Source of the DNA: an uncultured Clostridia bacterium
Lineage (GTDB): Bacteria; Bacillota; Clostridia; TANB77; CAG-508
Assembly (NCBI GenBank): GCA_934149115.1
Contig: CAKPDW010000045.1
Coordinates: 1-12,541, forward strand
Length of the DNA: 12,541 nucleotides
Reading direction: 5' to 3'
The notes under the pieces were generated by a model. It saw only the letters and a list, made by a program, of their open reading frames with translations, did no database searches and was not told the DNA's origin. This document shows positions 1 through 7,009 of this stretch, piece by piece. Position 1 is the stretch's first letter, and each line of letters starts with the position of its first letter. The position numbers were made by a program, and so were the translations under genes.

Positions 1-1856
1 TTTTCGCCTGTTCCTATTGTTAATGTATCTTTATCTACTGAGTTATAATTATATCCATCTATTGTGATTTTTTCATCTGTTGCCTTTATTACTGTTCCCC
101 AATCTTTCGCAACTCCTGTTTTGGCTGTGTGTAATACTTTGTTTGTTCCTTTTTCTAGATAATTTACTGTGTATGGATACTTTTTTAATTGATAATAATA
201 TGTTACTACTATTTGATTTTCTGTCATTATTCCTTCTTTATTATTTGGTTCTCCTACTAGTTCATAATATTCAGGAATATCATTTGCAATTGTAGTTGTA
301 TAATTATCATCTACTTTTCCACTTATTATCACATCTTCGCTTAATTTTGTACTTGTATCTTTAATATAATGATGCACCAACACACTCGTATCTTTTGCAC
401 TACTACTATTATTTTCTAGATTAATAATATATCCATCTACATATCCTTGCGAAGTCACTATATTCGTATTATCTCCACAAGATAACGATGTACTATCATA
501 TCTACCAACTATAATGAAATTTTTATTATTTAACTGTGCAACTCCATAAATTTCGTCATACGAGTCACCTCCAATAGTTCTATACCACTCTACTTCATTT
601 TGAGCATTTAATTTTATAATTATTCCATCATTCTGACCTTTTGTACTTGTAATATCATTAGTTCCATCTCCATCTATATCAAACTTAGTTGAATAGAACC
701 AACCTCCAAGTAATATTCCTCCGTCCTCTGTTGATGTTGCTGTTGTTAGTGTATCATCATTATTCGTTCCTCCAAATACTTTACTTGAAACATAATCTCC
801 AGTTGCAGAAGCTAATTTTAACATAATTGAACTTGCATAGCTTGTTGTAGGTGCATTAATTGTTTCTGTTCCAATAGTTAGATTACTTGCAAATCCTCCG
901 ACAGCAACTATATTATCCTCAATATCTGTTATAAGTTTAGCAATATCTTCATCATTCGAACCACCTACTTTTTGGCTCCATTGATATGCTCCATCCGTAG
1001 AAAATGCAACTATTGCAAAATCTTGATTTCCTGCATTTGTAATTGAATTTCCATCTACATCAATTGTTCCTAAATAATTTATAGCTACTGCTATTCCATG
1101 TGAAGTTTCAGTTACAGAAGTTAAATCAATATCTCCTGTTCCAGTAATTGCTTTATGCCATTTATAATTGCCATTTGCATCATAACAAATAATATATCCA
1201 TTATTCTTTCCTTGTCTTGTTATTGTTGTACCATTAATATTAATTGATGGACTAGCAAATCTTCCTACAGCTACAATATCTCCATTTGCTAAAACTTTTG
1301 CATCTCGCATTTCATCTTCATAAATTCCACCAATTGTTTTCTTCCAAACTTCATTTCCAGAACTATCAAGTTTCATTACAATAGCATCTTTTTGATTAGA
1401 ACTATATTCATATCCACTTACAACATATCCACCATCAGATGCAATATCGACACTATAGAATTCATCAGCCTGATCAGTTCCAAAATTTTTAAACCATTCT
1501 ACATTTCCGTCAGAATCATATTTTGCAATTAATTGATCAAAACTACCTACTGATGTGCTATCAACGTTTCCATCACCATCAATGTCTAATTCTCCTGAAT
1601 AACTTCCTGCAATAACGTATCCACCATCTTCTGTAATCTCAACATCATACACAGCTTGTAATCCTGAACCAGTAACACCTTTTGCATATTTTACAGTAAT
1701 TTCTGACTTCTCTAATTTTTTAGGTCCAATACCAACAAAATATGTCTTAATTAGCTTCAAATTTTTGTTTTTAACTAAATTAAAGCATATTAAACTAATT
1801 GCTATAACTAGTACAGCCATAATTAAACAAACTAGATAATTATTTTTCTTTTTCAT
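1..1856 (-). CDS. Membrane-anchored beta-propeller-like surface protein with MucBP-like repeats (3' end outside window)
   Basis: The frame is open for 618 codons from the ATG at 1856 and runs off the left edge with no stop, so the C-terminus is missing. The start is supported by AAGGA (1866-1870) nine bases upstream. Residues 8-28 form one hydrophobic segment after a lysine-rich N-terminus: a signal anchor or uncleaved signal peptide. Residues about 66-480 hold seven degenerate units of 50-65 residues. Each has a DGG(Y)-(V/I)-x-G strand, an acidic or asparagine-rich loop and a K-x-(D/N)-x-x-G-(N/E)-x-x-W strand, for example around 78-122, 140-171 and 377-425. This suggests a seven-bladed propeller (inference). 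DIDGDG loops at 91 and 393 look like calcium-binding loops. Residues about 491-558 (VLVHHYIKDT...VTYYYQ) and 561 onward (YTVNYLEKGT...) resemble MucBP repeats, known in adhesins of Firmicutes. A wall-sorting signal could lie beyond the edge. Likely an extracellular adhesin; no ligand can be inferred. Confidence 0.8.
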   Translation of the reverse strand, partial: MKKKNNYLVCLIMAVLVIAISLICFNLVKNKNLKLIKTYFVGIGPKKLEKSEITVKYAKGVTGSGLQAVYDVEITEDGGYVIAGSYSGELDIDGDGNVDSTSVGSFDQLIAKYDSDGNVEWFKNFGTDQADEFYSVDIASDGGYVVSGYEYSSNQKDAIVMKLDSSGNEVWKKTIGGIYEDEMRDAKVLANGDIVAVGRFASPSININGTTITRQGKNNGYIICYDANGNYKWHKAITGTGDIDLTSVTETSHGIAVAINYLGTIDVDGNSITNAGNQDFAIVAFSTDGAYQWSQKVGGSNDEDIAKLITDIEDNIVAVGGFASNLTIGTETINAPTTSYASSIMLKLASATGDYVSSKVFGGTNNDDTLTTATSTEDGGILLGGWFYSTKFDIDGDGTNDITSTKGQNDGIIIKLNAQNEVEWYRTIGGDSYDEIYGVAQLNNKNFIIVGRYDSTSLSCGDNTNIVTSQGYVDGYIINLENNSSSAKDTSVLVHHYIKDTSTKLSEDVIISGKVDDNYTTTIANDIPEYYELVGEPNNKEGIMTENQIVVTYYYQLKKYPYTVNYLEKGTNKVLHTAKTGVAKDWGTVIKATDEKITIDGYNYNSVDKDTLTIGTGE

Positions 1857-1892
1857 TTACCCAAATCCTTTTTCTAAAATTCTTTATAATAA

Positions 1893-1920
1893 TTTATACA
1901 TGTTTTTTTATTAAAGTAAA
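1893..1920 (-). promoter_or_regulatory. Putative sigma-A promoter of the propeller/MucBP gene
   Basis: On the minus strand TTTACT (1920-1915) and TATAAA (1898-1893) are separated by 16 bases. This would place the transcript start near 1886, about 30 bases before the ATG at 1856 and just upstream of its AAGGA site. A TTGACA at 1926-1921 lies too far (22 bases) from this -10 box to pair with it. The DNA here is very AT-rich, so chance matches are common. Confidence 0.4.
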
Positions 1921-2075
1921 TGTCAAAAATATTATTATATTGTTTAAATAATAAACTTGCGTAGCACTTCCATCTTCTTTTATATTTTAATATCTTTTAC
2001 TTTATATTTTTATTACAAAATTAAGCTTTTCTTACGGAATCAATCATGACACATCATATGCTAAACTTTTAATGC

Positions 2076-2143
2076 AAAAAAATGTCACTTGGTAACATTT
2101 GAAAACTAACATTTATATTAGTTTTCTATGTTATCAATGACAT
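2076..2143 (-). terminator. Long hairpin with U-tract, likely terminator for the lectin-like gene
   Basis: On the minus strand an arm ATGTCATTGATAACAT (2143-2128) pairs with ATGTTACCAAGTGACAT (2098-2082), with one bulge and G-U pairs. Inside this a perfect 9-bp stem GAAAACTAA/TTAGTTTTC (2126-2118 with 2109-2101) closes an 8-base loop. Seven T residues follow the outer stem on the minus strand (2082-2076). The shape fits an intrinsic terminator, although the stem is AT-rich and unusually long. It lies about 190 bases after the stop at 2336. Confidence 0.55.
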
Positions 2144-2156
2144 ATTTTCTCTAATT

Positions 2157-2278
2157 GATTTTGATTAGAATGTTTATATTACAAGGCAAATTCCCCCTAA
2201 ATTTCGGAAGCGTACATAAGTACGTTGAGGAAATTCAGGGGGAATTTAACACAGTAAGATATCATTCTAATCGAAATC
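2157..2278. repeat. 122-bp symmetric inverted repeat (59-bp arms, 4-base loop)
   Basis: The left arm (2157-2215) and right arm (2220-2278) have exactly equal length around the loop ATAA (2216-2219). The outer 16 bases match 15/16 (GATTTTGATTAGAATG against GATTTCGATTAGAATG after reversal). The 17-base block AAATTCCCCCTAAATTT matches 16/17, and the six bases next to the loop match 5/6 by Watson-Crick pairing (6/6 with one G-U pair). Between the outer and central stems is an unpaired 15-against-15 segment, and a smaller 5-against-5 mismatch lies near the loop. It starts 57 bp past the stop of the minus-strand gene ending at 2336. It could be a cruciform, a structured 3' UTR, or a short palindromic element. 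Confidence 0.8.
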
Positions 2279-2335
2279 TAAAAATTCTACAACTACTATG
2301 ACCTTATCTTACTATATCGCCATCAGTATTCCGTA

Positions 2336-2518
2336 CTACTTTATATATAAGTACGCACGAAAACCAAAGTCGTCGTCGCTACCAATTGGAGCGACGCTCA
2401 AACGGCTAGATACTGGAAAGTCTCTACCATTGTATTCGTAATAGCCACCACGATACCAACGGTGTATAGAATCTGCCCTCTCTAGCGTCCCATCATAGAC
2501 ATTACCTGCCATATCATA
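2336..2518 (-). other. Candidate DGR variable region at the 3' end of the lectin-like gene
   Basis: This covers codons 341-400 plus the stop. By hand count the 180 bases 2341-2520 hold 79 G+C (about 44%), against 17 of 60 (28%) in 2521-2580 and 20 of 60 in 2281-2340. Many codons end in C or T with G/C in the first two positions (GAC, AGC, CGT, GTC, GCT, GGT, TAC). This is expected when AAC/AAT template codons are mutagenised at adenines. The position is right: the final segment of a C-type-lectin-fold (FGE-type) domain ending at the stop, as in the known DGR target TvpA of Treponema. No template repeat or reverse transcriptase is in the window. Confidence 0.5.
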
Positions 2519-3538
2519 TATATTATTTGCTTTACTATATTCTGTACTTCCTGTTGGAATTATTTTACTAACAGCTAGTGATTTTGTTGCCGTACTTCCA
2601 CTTGTATATTTATATTTAAATGTACTATCGTAATAATTTCCCCAACTTATTGAATTTTTTATTGTTGCATATGTTTTATTTCCACTATCCACAAACCACT
2701 GCAATGTCTCATCCCATAAACCTCCAAATATTATGCTTGTTTTTACATTTTCATTTGTACTCATTCTTTTTATTCGTGTATATGCTGTATACCAATTTTG
2801 ATAGTTTATGCTTGTATTCATTCTCTGTACTACAGGTTCATCTGCTTTCAAATTTCCTGTCTCATATCTTCCTATCCAAAAACCTCCATATGTTTGTATT
2901 GATTCTACAGTAGCTTCAAATTCATCTTGCATTTCATTTAAAAATCTCTCTCTTGTCATCCCCTGTAAAGCATATTCTGAAAAATCACCCTTATCATCAT
3001 GCGTAGATAATACACCCGGTTCATAATCATTATTTTGATATACAGTTCTTCCTGTATTACTAAAATTATACAATTTACTCTTTTTTCTTCCATTCGAATC
3101 TGTTTCATATATTCTACTCACATCTGATACAGGTACCCATACCCATTGATTTCTTGTACATGATTCATTCCATTCATTATCATTTGTTACTTCACCTGTT
3201 CCTTCATAAATTACAAATCCTGTATTTACTGTATGTTCTCCATCTGCTCCAGATGCTACATATCCTTTTGGTACTGGTACTGCTACATTTGCTGTATCAT
3301 AAACTATATCTACTTTTGTGAGATCCCATTTGCTTGTATCAATCGTATTAGTTGTTGCCTCAGTTTTCTCTGAATCATTATTTTGTGTAGTAACCTCATT
3401 TGTTGCTTGTGGCAACTGACTTTTAGCTGTTTCATTTTTCTTTATAAAACTAGTTGAACATCTCCAAATCACTAATAAAATAATAACTATTATTGTAATT
3501 ATTATTCCAACAAAAATTAATTTTTTATTTTTACCCAT
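2336..3538 (-). CDS. Membrane-anchored FGE/SUMF1-like (C-type-lectin-fold) surface protein, candidate DGR target
   Basis: The 400-residue product starts at the ATG at 3538. An in-frame ATG at 3550 overlaps the GAGGTG site and is less likely. Residues 7-25 are one strong transmembrane segment (IVIILLVIW-type) after a basic N-terminus. Residues 34-70 are a Thr/Asn/Gln/Glu-rich linker. From about 75 the protein resembles the SUMF1/FGE-sulfatase-like family common in gut Firmicutes: VPVPKGY at 87-93, QWVWVPV at 131-137, FWIGRYETG at 220-228, NNIYDMAGNV at 338-347, RGGYY at 363-367 and a terminal GFRAY at 392-396. The reactive cysteine pair of true formylglycine-generating enzymes is absent, so a binding role outside the membrane is more likely than catalysis. 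The last 60 codons differ sharply in base composition (separate entry). The family assignment is from recognised motifs; the DGR link is inference. Confidence 0.8.
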   Translation of the reverse strand: MGKNKKLIFVGIIITIIVIILLVIWRCSTSFIKKNETAKSQLPQATNEVTTQNNDSEKTEATTNTIDTSKWDLTKVDIVYDTANVAVPVPKGYVASGADGEHTVNTGFVIYEGTGEVTNDNEWNESCTRNQWVWVPVSDVSRIYETDSNGRKKSKLYNFSNTGRTVYQNNDYEPGVLSTHDDKGDFSEYALQGMTRERFLNEMQDEFEATVESIQTYGGFWIGRYETGNLKADEPVVQRMNTSINYQNWYTAYTRIKRMSTNENVKTSIIFGGLWDETLQWFVDSGNKTYATIKNSISWGNYYDSTFKYKYTSGSTATKSLAVSKIIPTGSTEYSKANNIYDMAGNVYDGTLERADSIHRWYRGGYYEYNGRDFPVSSRLSVAPIGSDDDFGFRAYLYIK

Positions 3539-3542
3539 AAAA

Positions 3543-3548
3543 CACCTC
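3543..3548 (-). promoter_or_regulatory. GAGGTG ribosome binding site that sets the start at 3538
   Basis: The minus strand reads ATGAGGTGTTTTATG. The GAGGTG is four bases before the second ATG (3538) but overlaps the first (3550), so initiation at 3538 is favoured. The same ATGAGGTGTTTT context precedes the response regulator at 5852. Confidence 0.75.
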
Positions 3549-3571
3549 ATATAATTTTAAACTTTGATTAT

Positions 3572-3600
3572 ATTTTACACATAAAAAATTTTTTAGTAAA
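3572..3600 (-). promoter_or_regulatory. Putative promoter of the lectin-like gene
   Basis: The minus strand carries TTTACT (3600-3595), a 17-base spacer, and TAAAAT (3577-3572), giving a predicted leader of about 27 bases before the ATG at 3538. The boxes are moderate matches in AT-rich DNA. Confidence 0.4.
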
Positions 3601-3624
3601 GCCTAAAATTAACCAATTTTTTTA

Positions 3625-3649
3625 TTGTCATATGACGTTTTTCTTGACA
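3625..3649. repeat. REP-like unit, first copy of the left pair
   Basis: A 25-base unit begins TTGTCATATGACGTT and ends CTTGACA. Its ends TGTCA/TGACA are inverted, and GTCATATGAC inside it is a perfect 10-base palindrome. It aligns to the unit at 3679-3704 with few differences and one gap. It lies in the divergent intergenic region 3539-3799. Confidence 0.55.
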
Positions 3650-3678
3650 CACACCTCAATCCCAGTCTCATTCTCAAT

Positions 3679-3704
3679 TTGTCAATAGGACGTTCTTTTT
3701 GACA
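3679..3704. repeat. REP-like unit, second copy of the left pair
   Basis: A 26-base unit begins TTGTCAATAGGACGTTC and ends TTTTTGACA. The ends TGTCAA/TTGACA are perfect 6-bp inverted repeats. It starts 54 bp after the start of the first copy. The core ACGTTCTTTTTGA recurs exactly in the unit at 10904-10929. Confidence 0.6.
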
Positions 3705-3737
3705 TAAAAAATTATTGTATAAACATTAAAAATTTTA

Positions 3738-3766
3738 TTGGTCTTTATTTAATTTTAATATATAAT
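3738..3766 (+). promoter_or_regulatory. Putative sigma-A promoter of the two-component operon
   Basis: TTGGTC (3738-3743) and a perfect TATAAT (3761-3766) are separated by 17 bases. The predicted start near 3773 is followed by the GAAAGGAA ribosome binding site (3783-3790) and the ATG at 3800. Confidence 0.6.
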
Positions 3767-3799
3767 ATTATTGAATTTAATTGAAAGGAATATTTTGAA

Positions 3800-5803
3800 A
3801 TGAAAAAAAGAAAAGTTAATTTTACTGATTTGCCAAGTACAAAAATTATTTTTAGATATATTTCTACTATTTTACTTGTTGTAATAATGGTAACTGCTAT
3901 TTTGCCTACACTTTTGAATTATCCACCAAACTCTCTTAATAATAGTTTTGATATTCAAATGTCTGGAATTCCTTTTGTGGCACAAATTTCAGCTATCTTT
4001 ATTATTGCATCTACTGTATTATTTATTATTTTTAAATTGATGTTTAAAGATATTGACGATTGGTATAGAGACACTAATCCTCGCAAATACAAGGATATTA
4101 ATCGTATCCAGAAAATTAGGAAAAAATGTTTTTCTTTACCTTATGTAACTTTCTTAGGAGAATTGATAATTCCTATTATAGGTATTATTTTAGTTTTAAC
4201 ATTAACTGGAAGTCATCATAGTATTATGATTTTTAAAATTATATTGCTTTTAGTGTCTTTATTTTTATTTTTAGTTGTTACTTCTTATATTACTTCTAAA
4301 AATTTATATACACAAATTCTTAGAGATACTTATAATGAAAAAGCTGAAATGGGACTTCGCGTTTCTTTAAAACAAAAAATTTTACTACAGGTTCTTCCTA
4401 TTTCTATAATGGGTGTATTGTTAACTTCTCTAATTGCTTATAACCAGGTTATTCGCACTAAAGAAACTTTTTTATTTTCAAATTACCATGATTTGTTAGT
4501 ACAAAATTTTGGAAATATTGATTCATATAACTCTGGTGATCTTATAAAAAACTTTTCTGAATTGAAACTTTCTAGTTATACTCATTCAAAATTTGTTATA
4601 AAACCAGACGGCTCATGCTTAACAATAAGCGGTTTTGATCCAAGTGAATTTGTGATTGAATATACAAAACAGTTAGCTAGTCAAAATGATGGTCAAACTT
4701 ACGATGGATATGGAGTTGATACACAAGGAGCTACTATTGAAGTAAATACTGAGGAAGGTATTTATACTTTAGGAATTTTATATTCAGTTTATTCTGAGGA
4801 AACTCTTATTTATTTATTTGTTGACTTCTTGTTTGTTATATTGGTTACTTTTATCTTTTTGAATATGTTTGCAAAATCTCTTCAAAAAGATATTTCAACT
4901 GTTTCTGATTCATTAAACAATATAGCAAATGCTTCTAGTAAACAAAATACTTTACCTATACTATCAAATGATGAAATTGGTGATTTGTGTAATGCTTATA
5001 ATTCTGTTCAGAAAATGACTGAGAAAAATATTCAACAGATTAAGAATAATCAGGATTTGTTAATAGAACGTGAACGTCTCGCTTCTCTTGGTCAAATGGT
5101 TGGTGGTATTGCTCATAACTTAAAAACTCCAATTATGAGTATATCTGGTGCTGATGAAGGATTACATCAACTTGTTGAAGAATTAGATGCTTCTATTGGT
5201 AATCCTGTTGTTACAGAAGAAGATTTTCATGCTATTGCAAAAGATATGCAGGAATGGATTGATAAAATAAAAACTCATACAGCATATATGTCTGATGTAA
5301 TCACTGCTGTTAAGGGTCAGGCTGTTACTTTATCTGATAGTCAAGTATTTCCATTTTCTGTATCTGATTTGTTTAAACAAGTTGATATATTAATGAAACA
5401 TGAATTAAAATCTGCTCTTGTTACTTTAAGACTACATAACAATGTCCCAGATAAAATTCAAATTAATGGTAATATTAACAGTCTAGTTCAAGTTTTGAAT
5501 AATATGATTTCAAATTCTATTCAAGCTTATTCTGGAAAATCTGATGAATTTATTGACTTAACAGCAAATCTGAGAGATAATACTACTATCGAATTAGTCG
5601 TAAAAGATTATGGACCAGGTCTTCCTAAAGTTGTTCAAGAAAACCTATTTAAGCAAATGATTACAACTAAAGGAAAAGCTGGTACAGGGCTTGGCTTATT
5701 TATGTCATATTCAAATATAAAAGCTCATTTTCATGGTGATATGACTTTTAAAACTGAAAAAAATAAAGGAACAGAATTTATTATTACAATTCCGCGTATG
5801 TGA
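3800..5803 (+). CDS. Six-TM sensor histidine kinase of a two-component system
   Basis: The 667-residue kinase has transmembrane segments near 18-38, 57-80, 112-136, 142-163, 194-214 and 335-356. Lys/Arg-rich loops at 81-111 and 164-193 fit the cytoplasmic side. TM5 and TM6 enclose an extracytoplasmic domain of about 120 residues, the likely sensor. A HAMP-like linker and coiled coil (357-420) lead to the H-box GGIAHNLKTP with phospho-acceptor His439. The HATPase domain shows the N-box (Asn572 in ISNSIQ), DYGPG at 603-607 and GTGLGL at 628-633, so all ATP-binding elements look intact. The first four TM segments form an extra membrane bundle that I cannot assign to a family. The start follows GAAAGGAA nine bases upstream. 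The next gene begins 48 bp after this stop, so the two are very probably co-transcribed. The signal is unknown. Confidence 0.92.
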   Translation: MKKRKVNFTDLPSTKIIFRYISTILLVVIMVTAILPTLLNYPPNSLNNSFDIQMSGIPFVAQISAIFIIASTVLFIIFKLMFKDIDDWYRDTNPRKYKDINRIQKIRKKCFSLPYVTFLGELIIPIIGIILVLTLTGSHHSIMIFKIILLLVSLFLFLVVTSYITSKNLYTQILRDTYNEKAEMGLRVSLKQKILLQVLPISIMGVLLTSLIAYNQVIRTKETFLFSNYHDLLVQNFGNIDSYNSGDLIKNFSELKLSSYTHSKFVIKPDGSCLTISGFDPSEFVIEYTKQLASQNDGQTYDGYGVDTQGATIEVNTEEGIYTLGILYSVYSEETLIYLFVDFLFVILVTFIFLNMFAKSLQKDISTVSDSLNNIANASSKQNTLPILSNDEIGDLCNAYNSVQKMTEKNIQQIKNNQDLLIERERLASLGQMVGGIAHNLKTPIMSISGADEGLHQLVEELDASIGNPVVTEEDFHAIAKDMQEWIDKIKTHTAYMSDVITAVKGQAVTLSDSQVFPFSVSDLFKQVDILMKHELKSALVTLRLHNNVPDKIQINGNINSLVQVLNNMISNSIQAYSGKSDEFIDLTANLRDNTTIELVVKDYGPGLPKVVQENLFKQMITTKGKAGTGLGLFMSYSNIKAHFHGDMTFKTEKNKGTEFIITIPRM

Positions 5804-5851
5804 TAATATTTTCCTAATTCCGTATAAAATACAATAGAATGAGGTGTTTTT

Positions 5852-6895
5852 ATGAGATTAAACGCTGTTGCACAAGAAAAATCAAAATACAAAATTATAG
5901 CAGTTGATGATGAGATTGGTATAATCGATTCTTTAAAAGTTTACTTACATAATTATTCAATTACAGGTGTTACTGATCCACAAGAGGCTATAGAATTAGT
6001 AAAAAAAGAGCATTTTGATTTAATGCTATTAGACTACATTATGACTCCTTTCCATGGAGATCATGTTGTTGAAGAAATTCGTAAATTTAATAAAGATTTA
6101 TATATATTGTTGCTTACAGGTCATAAGGATTTGGCTCCTCCACTTGAAACAATTAGAAAATTAGATATTCAAGGGTATTGCGAGAAAAGTGATAAATTTG
6201 ATCAATTATTATTACTTATTGAGTCTGGTTTAAAATCTGTAGAGCAAATGAATATGATTAAGAAAATAAATGTTGAACTTTCTGATTCTAAGGAATTGCT
6301 TGAAAAATCTTATTTGGAAAGTATTGAAATTTTACGAAGGACTGTTGAAGTTAAAGATATTTATACAAAAGGTCATTCTGATAGAGTTGCAGAATATTCT
6401 TTATTGATTGGGGAAAAGCTAAATTTACCTTCTGATGAAATGAAAACTTTAAAAATTGGGGCTTTGTTTCATGATATTGGAAAGATTGGTATTCCTGATG
6501 CAATTTTGTTAAAGACTGATAAATTGACTGATGATGAATATTCAGAAATAAAAAATCATCCTGCAATTGGTGTTCATATTTTATCTAATGCTAGCATTTT
6601 TGCTGATATTATACCTATTGTAAAACATCATCATGAAAGATATGATGGACATGGGTATCCTTCAAGACTTGCTGGAAAGGACATTCCTTATCTTGCTAGA
6701 ATTGTTGCAGTTGCAGATACTTTTGATGCGATGACATCAAAGCGTTCTTATAGACAAGCTTTAGATTTCGACTACACAATGAATGAAATCGAAAGATGTA
6801 AAGGAACTCAATTTGATCCAGAAATTGCTGATGTATTTTTGGATATTCTTAGAAATGAACCAGAAAAAATTAGTGAAATTCAACAAAAATATTAA
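5852..6895 (+). CDS. Response regulator with REC and HD-GYP domains (cyclic di-GMP phosphodiesterase)
   Basis: The 347-residue protein has a receiver domain at about 13-128 with acidic pocket Asp19/Asp20, phospho-acceptor Asp61 (LLLDYIM), Thr89 and Lys112. A helical linker (130-160) joins it to an HD-GYP domain (about 160-340) with GHSDRV (His175), FHDIGKIG (His207, Asp208), KHHHERYDGHGYP (258-270) and the ADTFDAMTSKRSYR helix. The metal ligands and the GYP signature are all present, so it should hydrolyse cyclic di-GMP in the cytoplasm when phosphorylated. The start is fixed by GAGGTG five bases upstream. It is the cognate partner of the kinase ending at 5803. There is no DNA-binding domain, so its output is second-messenger turnover rather than direct transcription control. 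Activity and specificity are inferred from family knowledge. Confidence 0.95.
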   Translation: MRLNAVAQEKSKYKIIAVDDEIGIIDSLKVYLHNYSITGVTDPQEAIELVKKEHFDLMLLDYIMTPFHGDHVVEEIRKFNKDLYILLLTGHKDLAPPLETIRKLDIQGYCEKSDKFDQLLLLIESGLKSVEQMNMIKKINVELSDSKELLEKSYLESIEILRRTVEVKDIYTKGHSDRVAEYSLLIGEKLNLPSDEMKTLKIGALFHDIGKIGIPDAILLKTDKLTDDEYSEIKNHPAIGVHILSNASIFADIIPIVKHHHERYDGHGYPSRLAGKDIPYLARIVAVADTFDAMTSKRSYRQALDFDYTMNEIERCKGTQFDPEIADVFLDILRNEPEKISEIQQKY

Positions 6896-7009
6896 TACGA
6901 TTTATGTATAACAAAAGCGGACAATTAAATGCATTTATACTTTTCCTGACTCTCTATGGTCCGTGTTTTTGTTTGCATTCAAAATAATTTATAAAAGGGG
7001 GTATTCTTT

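Larger units (their letters stand above)
1857..2335. other. 479-bp intergenic region between two minus-strand genes
   Basis: This gap contains, in minus-strand order after the stop at 2336, a long symmetric inverted repeat (2157-2278), a hairpin with a U-tract (2076-2143), and the promoter and ribosome binding site of the next gene (1866-1920). I see no coding frame, tRNA or recognisable riboswitch in the remaining stretch 1927-2075. Confidence 0.7.

Noticed and set aside
80..295. Short plus-strand ORF rich in Leu and Phe
   Set aside because: Antisense shadow of the minus-strand surface protein gene; no ribosome binding site and composition typical of reversed AT-rich coding DNA.
2620..3026. 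Two overlapping plus-strand ORFs (2620-2913 and 2808-3026)
   Set aside because: They lie wholly inside the well-supported minus-strand lectin-like gene, in antisense frames, with no initiation signals.
6351..6566. Minus-strand ORF of 71 codons
   Set aside because: Antisense to the conserved HD-GYP domain; no ribosome binding site or family resemblance.
6911..6972. Possible terminator after the response regulator
   Set aside because: CGGAC (6918-6922) and GTCCG (6959-6963) can pair and T-rich sequence follows, but the loop is 36 bases and the flanking pairing is broken, so it is too weak to call.
6896..7009. Cyclic di-GMP riboswitch after the HD-GYP gene
   Set aside because: I looked for the conserved GEMM-type elements because of the adjacent phosphodiesterase and found none.
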